From Bacteroidota bacterium (GTDB lineage: Bacteria; Bacteroidota; Bacteroidia; AKYH767-A; OLB10): a DNA stretch of 64,000 bases. Made by a program: the position numbers and the translations under genes. Below the pieces are notes generated by a model, which saw nothing but the letters and a program-made list of their open reading frames with translations, was not told where the DNA came from and made no database searches. Position 1 is the first letter of the stretch. Each line of letters begins with the position of its first letter. The DNA lies in NCBI GenBank assembly GCA_016714535.1, contig JADKDR010000010.1:62001-126000 (forward strand), read 5' to 3'. Positions 57,454 to 64,000 of the stretch are shown here, piece by piece.

Positions 57454-58705
57454 CGATACTGTTTTTTAATTGAAAGAAATTTAAATAGAATAACAAAAAA
57501 TACATATCCATAAGCAACCAATGTTGAAATAGAAACACCAATTAAACCGTAAGACTTTATTAGCAGAAAATTACAAATAATATTAAGTGCCAAACTGATT
57601 ATCCAATGTTTAATTAGGAATGGGACGAGTTTTATTTTATAAATGAATTGTGCGATTATAGATTCCAAACTTAACAAAATACTTGCAGAAAGTAAAATGA
57701 TAAACGGAATTACTCCAATGCTATAGTCTTTATGGAAGAGCAAATCAAATATTATTGAAATAAAGGGTAGTAAAATTATAAACGTTGCGAACATAATCAT
57801 TGAATTGTACTTAACAATGTTGAGAGTTTTATCCGCCATCTCAGATTGAGTTGATAATTTTGCAAATTTATTTATCATCAATCCCGAAATAACAGTTCCA
57901 ATAATATTCATGTTTTCCGCAAGACCCACCACCAAACTATAGACACCCATGTCCTTTGGTTCAAGATAATTTTTCACAAAATAAATATCAATTCTATAAA
58001 CTAGAAATGCAATAAGGTTGACAACATGTAGCTGAAAAGAGAAACCTAAATTTTCGCGCAGTGTATTTAAATTGGGCTTAAATTTTGAAAAGTTTCTTTT
58101 ATAAATGTTATGTGAATATAAAACAGACAATATAATTGTTGAAAAAATTAAAATCACCAATGCTTTTTTAAAATCAATGATTGAAAACGAAATCAGTAAC
58201 ACAATCAAAATCAAGTTTAATAATTTACCAAATGACTCGTACCGATTGGTTTCCTTAATTTGATCCAAGCCCATAACAACACTTTTGCACATCATATTAT
58301 ACAATGTGAACGAACATAATAATGCAAATGCTACACCCGAAAGCCAATTTGAATTTTCATTGATTTGTATCAGTTGAAAAAATAAAAAGGAAACTATGGC
58401 TGATATAATGCAAACAATAATGGAATTACTCCAAATTTTGGAAGTTAAAGATTTGTCCTCAGTAATAAAATATTGATTGGTTGAAATGAGGCCTAAGCTG
58501 GTAATTTGAACAAATAAGAGTGCATTGTTGTAAATATAGCCATACTGCCCATAGCCATCAGCTTTAAGATAGTTTGATAAAAAATAAATAATCAAGAAGC
58601 TACAACCTACAAGAGCAATTCTGAAAATGAATGTATCAAGAACCTGATGAAAAAATCAGATTTATATATTGAATTGAATTTGCTCACGAAGGCTTTTTGA
58701 GACAT
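57450..58705 (-). CDS. Wzx-like polysaccharide flippase (5' frameshift)
   Basis: Oligosaccharide-lipid flippase of the MATE/Wzx superfamily, with about 12 membrane segments and YLKADGYGQYGYIYN after the first helix, the typical family opening. The longest uninterrupted frame starts at 58595 inside helix 1. Upstream, ATG at 58705 encodes MSQKAFVSKFNSIYKSDFF, which joins the downstream frame as HQVLDTFIFRIALVGCSFLI if one A is added to the run at 58650-58655 (plus-strand reading). The corrected gene is exactly 419 codons with stop, normal for the family. It lies 12 bases after the upstream methyltransferase and overlaps the downstream one by four: a three-gene operon. Confidence 0.82.
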
Positions 58706-58717
58706 TGAAAATACTAT

Positions 58718-59533
58718 TTATTTGAAACTTGCAATAGCGAAAATCAACTCTCGTGTTTTTGGAAACAAAATATTTGCAATAATTGAAAATGGTTTGGTTA
58801 TAAAATTGCGGAAATTGATTTGTCTTGTTGGTGAGTAATTGTACATTTTTAATTTGTCAATTTTAAAATCCGCAATTGCTAATAAGTCAATCATTTCTTG
58901 TGGTGTATATTCGTGATGGTGGCCAATAAAAGGTATTCTTGATTTATAAATGATTTTAATATTGGGCAATGGAGACATTCCCATCATAAAATTAAATCGA
59001 TTTTTTATGTATAAAATATTCGGTGTGTCAAAGCAAAACTTGCCGGAATTTTTTAGCATTTTTTTTACATTTTCCATGAAAAATGAAAGTGAATGAGGAT
59101 AATGTTCAATAACAGCCATCACACAAACCATATCAAACTTATCTCCGGAGTATGTTACCTCAAAAGGATCAAAGTCAATAATCTTTACACCTTTTTTATT
59201 CAAGAATTGGAAAAACGGATTGAAATATTCACTATAATATTTTAAAGCTTCAGTCATGGAAACTTCAAAGCCTAATTGCAGCATTGTAAGTGGAAAGGCA
59301 CCCCAAAAGCCGCCAACATCTACTATTGTTTTGACATTGTTTTCTGCAGCTGTAACGTATAAATCATAATATCGATTGCCTGATGCTTTTAGATAAACTT
59401 TTAAATCCATGTTTTCTATAGTCCATCCAACATTGTGGAATGATATTTCATTAACAATATCATTAGACATGTAATTTATAATTTCTGAAGTATTTTTATC
59501 GTAAATTTCGAGAAAGCTTTTTCTTGAATGCAT
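58718..59533 (-). CDS. SAM-dependent methyltransferase of a glycan locus
   Basis: 271-residue protein with the core TIVDVGGFWGAFPLTMLQLG (SAM loop, here VGGFWG), VSMTEALKYY, DMVCVMAVIEHYPHSLSFF and LKNSGKFCFDTPN. HHHEYTPQEMIDLLAIADFK resembles C-terminal segments of methyltransferases in O-antigen and exopolysaccharide clusters. First gene of the minus-strand operon with the flippase. The specific acceptor is not identifiable. Confidence 0.78.
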   Translation of the reverse strand: MHSRKSFLEIYDKNTSEIINYMSNDIVNEISFHNVGWTIENMDLKVYLKASGNRYYDLYVTAAENNVKTIVDVGGFWGAFPLTMLQLGFEVSMTEALKYYSEYFNPFFQFLNKKGVKIIDFDPFEVTYSGDKFDMVCVMAVIEHYPHSLSFFMENVKKMLKNSGKFCFDTPNILYIKNRFNFMMGMSPLPNIKIIYKSRIPFIGHHHEYTPQEMIDLLAIADFKIDKLKMYNYSPTRQINFRNFITKPFSIIANILFPKTRELIFAIASFK

Positions 59534-59691
59534 ATAAATCCAATTTTGAAGTTGGCGAAGATAGTATTTGTATCTTTAATTATTTGTTTGGCCCAAATTG
59601 CAACTGAACATGTAAGTATTGGAATAGCAGATGAATGGTTGGAAATATTTTAGCCATTGCAATTAGACTTTTTTTTAAGTGATATTTATGT

Positions 59692-59699
59692 TATGTTTG
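59692..59699 (+). promoter_or_regulatory. Possible -7 element for the kelch gene
   Basis: TATGTTTG matches TAnnTTTG but lies only nine bases before the ATG at 59709, implying an almost leaderless transcript. A T run (59670-59676) upstream could act as the -33 region. Confidence 0.25.
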
Positions 59700-59708
59700 A
59701 GCTAAAAA

Positions 59709-61793
59709 ATGGAAATGAAAAAGAAAATATCTCTAATTTGTTTTTCTTTATTTATCATTATGTTAGCACAAGCCCAACCTGGTCAATGGACTTGGGTTAA
59801 TGGAGTAAGTACAACAAATTATCAAGGGATGGCTGGAACAAAGGGAGTAGCAAGCCCTAACAATACACCCCTCTCTCATTATTCGGGCTGTAATTGGATT
59901 GATAGCAATAAAAATTTATGGATTTATGGTGGATATAATGCAGGCGATGCCTTATGGAAATATGATGTTAGTGTTAATCAATGGACTTGGGTTAATGGTG
60001 CAACTAATAGCAATTATGTTTCACCATTTATGGTGTTAAAGGTATTCCATCAATCTTTAATACCCCTGGTAGTAGGTATTTTACTGCCAATGGTTGGACT
60101 GATTCATCAAACAATCTTTGGCTGATGGGTGGTTATAGTGGAAATTTCTTGAACGATGTGTGGAAGTATGACATCACCATTAATCAATGGACGTGGATTA
60201 GTGGAACAAGCATTGCAAACAACGTTGGCAATTATGGCACAAAAAATATACCCGGCACAAATAATATTTTGCCTTGCAATTCTGAGAATTCATGCTCTTG
60301 GGTAGATTCCGCAAATAATGTTTGGGTTTTTGGCGGTATGAATCCATCTGGAGTTTTGGATGCAATGTGGCGTTATTTCCCTTCTACAAATATGTGGGCT
60401 TGGGAGTCAGGAACAAGTAATTATTATGTACCTCGAAATTCTGGCACTAAAAATATACCGGCTGCTTCGAATTCACCTGGTGGTAGATTTGTCCAAGGTT
60501 GTTGGAACGATGATGCAGCAAATTTATATTTATATGGAGGGTGCTCATACCCAAGCAACATTTTTTTTTATGATGATGTATGGCGCTTCAATATTAATAA
60601 CAAACTGTGGACATGGGTAGGAGGTTCAACAAACATTGATTACTTAGGAATTCAAAATTCAATTTGTGATACTATTTTTTCAAATATGCCACAATATAGA
60701 TTTGAAGTTCGTTCAAAAGCAAAAGATAATTGTAATAATTTTTGGTTTTTAGGTGGCTCGGTTAATTATGCTGGTTATAACCAATGGAATGATTTGTGGG
60801 TATATGAAACAAATACTGATAAATGGATTTGGGTTGGAGGAAGTAGCAGTCAGAATGGATCTGGGTCTTATGGTATTAAGGGGATTTCATCACCTTTGAA
60901 TCAACCACCTTCTCGAGGTGGATCTTATAATTGGTTTGATGCCACAGGTAATTTATTTGTATTTGGTGGTGATGGACCAGGTTTTGATTTCTATAGTGAC
61001 GTTTGGAAATTTGTTCCCGATCCAAATTGCGTTTCCTATTTGTACAATCAACACCGCCCCCATCGTCTCATTCTACTCAAGCGACACTGTTTTATGCGAA
61101 AAAAGTGCGATAGATTTTTTTGATATAAGCACCAACAATCCTACACAGTGGCAATGGTCGTTTCCGGGTGCGAGTCCATCATCGTCTACAGTACAAAATC
61201 CAACAGGAATTTATTATCCAACTTATGGTACTTATCCTGTAACACTTGTTGCAACCAATGCTAATGGCAGCGACTCGCTAACGATAACCCAATATATTAC
61301 TGTGGTTGCAAACCCCCCGGCACCATCGGTTACAGTAAACGGTAGCTTTATGTGTTGTAATAATGTTGCCATTTGGTATCAATGGTATTATAATAATGTT
61401 GCAATACCCAATGCAAATGCAATGTGCTATACTGCAATGCAGCCCGGCAATTATTATGTGTTGATTACGGACAGTAATGGATGCAATTCGGGCAGTGGGC
61501 AAATAGTAATATCTGTGGTATCGCTAAGTGAAATCAGTGTTGGAATTAATTTTAATGCATGGTATGATGCTACTGTGGGCAATGTAAATGTGGTTATAAA
61601 TAAAAGAAATAATGAGATAGCAACTATAACGATATACGATGTGTTAGGCCAAGCTATAATGCAGCTAAAAGAAGAAAATTATGAAGGCAATATAATTAAG
61701 GTTATCCCTTTACCTTTTATTGCAAAAGGAATTTACATGATAGAAGTTGCCACAAGGCAAAAAACTTGCACGAGCAAGTTGATGATACACTAG
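59709..61793 (+). CDS. Kelch-type propeller protein with PKD domain and T9SS tail (two single-base indels)
   Basis: Secreted protein of 694 residues after correction. A signal peptide (ISLICFSLFIIMLAQAQ) precedes kelch/galactose-oxidase-type blades with the recurring pattern QWTWVNG, GTKGV, NNLWLMGGYSGNFLNDVWKYD. A PKD domain follows (IDFFDISTNNPTQWQWSFPG), then an Ig-like segment and a T9SS tail (ITIYDVLGQAIMQLKEENYE to KLMIH). One missing base near the T run at 60027-60029 and one extra base near 61030-61040 break the frame; both breaks fall inside recognisable domains and restoring them leaves no gap. Length is then an exact multiple of three. Role unknown; export through T9SS is the supported part. 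Confidence 0.82.
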
Positions 61794-61848
61794 CTCATAA
61801 TAAGCATTTTTGTAAGCGCAACAATTTATTTTAGGCAAGTGTAAATAC

Positions 61849-61880
61849 TTTATGGTGCAGTAATTATGTTGCACCGTAAA
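61849..61880. other. Hairpin downstream of the kelch gene
   Basis: An 11-bp stem TTTATGGTGCA / TTGCACC-side partner TGCACCGTAAA (one G-U pair) encloses a 10-base loop, 56 bases after the stop. There is no T run, so termination is uncertain. GGTGCAACAT recurs near 62265. Confidence 0.5.
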
Positions 61881-62376
61881 ACAATTTTAAAAAGCAGGCA
61901 AGGGTATTGTGAGTAAAGTTGAAACAGGTGGCCACCATTATGTTGGAGGCTGCAAGTAGCCTTAGTTGCCAAAACATACATGGATGCCACTACTCAAGCA
62001 AAGTAGAAAATGGCTGCCTGCCTTAAACCAAAAACCAACAGTTTTGTAGATGAAGCCGAGGGCATAATAGAAAAAGCCAATACGTATTTCGAAGAACTAA
62101 AAGGCTAGGGTAGTGAGGCAAAAAAAGAACACTTTGGAGTTGTCAAAAATTTTATGAGACATTTTTTTTTGAAGGCAAAAGAAGGGAAGTAGCTCCACCT
62201 GAAAAGTAATCCTAATAATTAACAGGCAAAAAAGAAAGCCACACATAAGCAACCATCTTTTATGGTGCAACATTGATATTACGATTAAGCACCTGCCACC
62301 CTATTTGCAACAGAATATTTTTTATACCGAAGTATAAATCTGGACATGGTTGATATACGGAGGGTTAATGTTTTTG

Positions 62377-62464
62377 TCACTAACCCTGATGGGAGTGGCA
62401 TCCTTTTTTTTATCGTACTTAATACAAACACACGTAAAAAAAAGATAGAACGTACAGCAGGAAC
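62377..62464 (-). repeat. Dispersed intergenic repeat, copy 2 (inverted)
   Basis: Its reverse complement aligns with 49080-49166 along the full ~87 bases, including the GTTCCTGCTGT start and the GATGCCACTCCCATCAGGG core. Confidence 0.8.
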
Positions 62465-62605
62465 ATATGGTAATTAGCACGGTAGCTGTTCGAGGTTTCT
62501 AATTATTGAAATGTTGTGTGGCCCGATGGTTAGGCGCAATGGAATTATCGTTGTGCAAACCGTAAAGCAGATGCAATGGAGTGTTAAGCAGCAATTATTT
62601 CAAAG

Positions 62606-62613
62606 TATTTTTG
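62606..62613 (+). promoter_or_regulatory. Possible -7 element of lon
   Basis: TATTTTTG matches TAnnTTTG and lies 81 bases before the lon ATG. No good TTTG is found at -33 spacing. No HrcA CIRCE-type inverted repeat was seen. Confidence 0.3.
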
Positions 62614-62694
62614 GCACATCAATTGAAAATAGGCGGGGAGGCTATTATTTAAGAAGTTAGCACGCCATTTTGACTTATAAACAAAACTATTTTT

Positions 62695-64000
62695 ATGGAC
62701 GATAATATGTTGCAAATACCGCTAGGCGCGCTTGCTGACGATGAAACAGAGATAATGCCGATAATAAATCAACAGGAAGAGGAAGATTGGGATTCGAAAC
62801 AGGTGCCTGAGGTACTGCCAATTTTGCCTTTACGAAATACGGTTCTTTTTCCGGGTGTGGTAATTCCAATAACAGTTGGGCGCGATAAGAGTATTAAACT
62901 TATTAAAGATGCTTACAGAGGTAAGCGCATAATAGGAGTAGTGTCGCAAAAAGAAACCACTACCGAAGATCCGGTGTTTGCTGATTTGAACACAGTTGGT
63001 ACGGTGGCCACCATACTTAAAACGCTGCACATGCCCGATGGCAATACCACCGTAATTATACAAGGGCGTTTGCGTATGGAGCTGCTCGAGCAAGTGGCTG
63101 ATGAGCCTTACATAACTGCCCGTATAAAACTAATACACGATAGTAAGCCGGCAAAAAGCGACAAGGAGTTTGGTGCCACTGTTGATGCTATAAAGGATGT
63201 GGCTTTGCAAATTATAAAACTCAATCCGCAAATTCCGGCCGAGGCAGGCTTTGCCATCAAGAATATTGAGAGTGCTGCTTTTCTTGTTCACTTTATTTCG
63301 AGCAACATGAATATCGAAATGGTAAAAAAGCAAGAGATACTTGAAGTAGTTGAACTAAAAAGCCGCAGCATAAAAGTACTGGAGCATTTAAACCACGAGT
63401 TGCAATTGCTGGAACTTAAAAATCAAATTAACAGCAAAGTAAAAGTAGATATAGATAAGCAACAGCGCGAGTACTATCTGCATCAGCAACTAAGGCAAAT
63501 ACAAGAGGAGCTTGGTGGTACCAATCCCGATAAGGAAGTTGCTGAAATACGCGAACGTGGTAAGGCAAAAAAATGGAACGAAGCTACTGCTGCACATTTC
63601 AATAAGGAGGTAGAGCGATTGTCGCGCCTCAATCCTGCCAGTGCCGAGTATTCGGTATCGATGAACTATCTGGATACGCTGCTTCAAATTCCGTTTGGAG
63701 AATATACCAACGATAACTTCGACCTCAAGAATGCGCAACAGATACTTGAAAAAGATCATTTTGGATTGGAGAAAATTAAAGCACGTATACTTGAATACTT
63801 GGCGGTACTAAAATTGAAAGGCGATATGAAGTCGCCCATCATCTGCTTATATGGCCCTCCGGGAGTTGGAAAAACTTCGCTGGGAAAATCGATAGCATCA
63901 TCGCTGGGGCGCAACTATGTGCGTGTATCGTTGGGTGGTGTGCATGATGAGGCCGAAATACGCGGACATCGCAAAACATACATTGGCGCTATGCCCGGAC
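62695..64000 (+). CDS. lon: ATP-dependent protease Lon (3' partial)
   Basis: Cytoplasmic AAA+ serine protease degrading misfolded and regulatory proteins. The first 435 codons are in the window. An acidic N-terminal extension is followed by the LON substrate-binding domain (LPILPLRNTVLFPGVVIPIT from ~residue 41), a helical segment (QQREYYLHQQLRQIQEELGG), DTLLQIPFGEY, and the AAA+ Walker A GPPGVGKT at residues 387-394, then VRVSLGGVHDEAEIRGHRKT. The Walker B and the Ser-Lys proteolytic domain lie outside. The ATG at 62695 is chosen because the frame upstream has no family-like sequence and the N-terminal length fits Bacteroidota Lon proteins. Confidence 0.95.
   Translation, partial: MDDNMLQIPLGALADDETEIMPIINQQEEEDWDSKQVPEVLPILPLRNTVLFPGVVIPITVGRDKSIKLIKDAYRGKRIIGVVSQKETTTEDPVFADLNTVGTVATILKTLHMPDGNTTVIIQGRLRMELLEQVADEPYITARIKLIHDSKPAKSDKEFGATVDAIKDVALQIIKLNPQIPAEAGFAIKNIESAAFLVHFISSNMNIEMVKKQEILEVVELKSRSIKVLEHLNHELQLLELKNQINSKVKVDIDKQQREYYLHQQLRQIQEELGGTNPDKEVAEIRERGKAKKWNEATAAHFNKEVERLSRLNPASAEYSVSMNYLDTLLQIPFGEYTNDNFDLKNAQQILEKDHFGLEKIKARILEYLAVLKLKGDMKSPIICLYGPPGVGKTSLGKSIASSLGRNYVRVSLGGVHDEAEIRGHRKTYIGAMPG

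Larger units (their letters stand above)
61794..62694. other. 900-base intergenic region before lon
   Basis: No gene that I would support. It contains a hairpin (61849-61880), a second GGTGCAACAT phrase near 62265, one copy of a dispersed repeat (62377-62464) and a possible lon promoter. A 32-codon frame at 62010-62108 (starts MAACLKPKTNSFVDEAEG) has plausible composition but no recognisable family, so I leave it uncalled. Confidence 0.6.

Noticed and set aside
62010..62108. 32-codon frame starting MAACLKPKTN
   Set aside because: Too short, no recognisable family or promoter; mentioned only within the intergenic entry.

Overview
The window comes from a member of the Bacteroidota. Evidence: a PorU-type type IX secretion (T9SS) sortase, several proteins ending in a T9SS C-terminal sorting domain, SprB-repeat giant adhesins, an ECF sigma/anti-sigma pair beside a TonB-plug protein, and promoter-like TAnnTTTG elements. 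Base composition is AT-rich and no IS element, CRISPR array, tRNA or rRNA gene was recognised. The exact order cannot be fixed from the sequence; a Chitinophagales/Sphingobacteriales-like lineage is a guess.

Layout. 1-16766: a giant surface protein (5' end outside the window) made of SdrD_B-like/DUF11 units, then SprB repeats, then a T9SS tail. 17348-32463: a second giant protein with signal peptide, duplicated jelly-roll-like domain, about 18 SprB doublets and an almost identical T9SS tail. The last ~2.2 kb of the two genes, terminator included, are near-identical copies. 32946-36677: proline dehydrogenase and a secreted GH2 beta-mannosidase. 36803-40669: porU. 40743-45845 (minus): ABC exporter, lpxK, purine nucleoside phosphorylase and a choice-of-anchor-B-type secreted protein. 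45975-47216: MFS transporter. 47331-48848 (minus): dnaB. 49374-52091 (minus): an orphan T9SS-tail remnant, aat, an anti-sigma factor and an ECF sigma factor, divergent from a barrel-less TonB-plug protein (52289-52990). 53378-55849 (minus): T9SS-exported PKD protein. 55879-59533: three SAM methyltransferases and a Wzx-like flippase, a small surface-glycan locus. 59709-61793: kelch/PKD T9SS protein. 62695-end: lon (3' end outside).

How it fits together. The window is dominated by the cell surface: PorU processes T9SS cargo, and at least five proteins here carry cargo-type tails. Lipid A synthesis and export (lpxK with an MsbA-like exporter) and a glycan flippase/methyltransferase group supply envelope components to which such cargo can be anchored.

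Data quality matters. I count 16 single- or two-base indels in the first giant gene, all inside near-identical repeats, three in the second, and further single-base indels (mostly in homopolymers) in the beta-mannosidase, kelch, flippase and methyltransferase genes. Restoring these bases gives complete frames of family-typical length, so I treat these genes as probably intact and the breaks mainly as sequencing or assembly error. No clear unknown biological system was found. The best candidates for a second look are the sigma/anti-sigma/plug triad, the shared 3' ends of the giant genes, and the intergenic repeat and structured elements.
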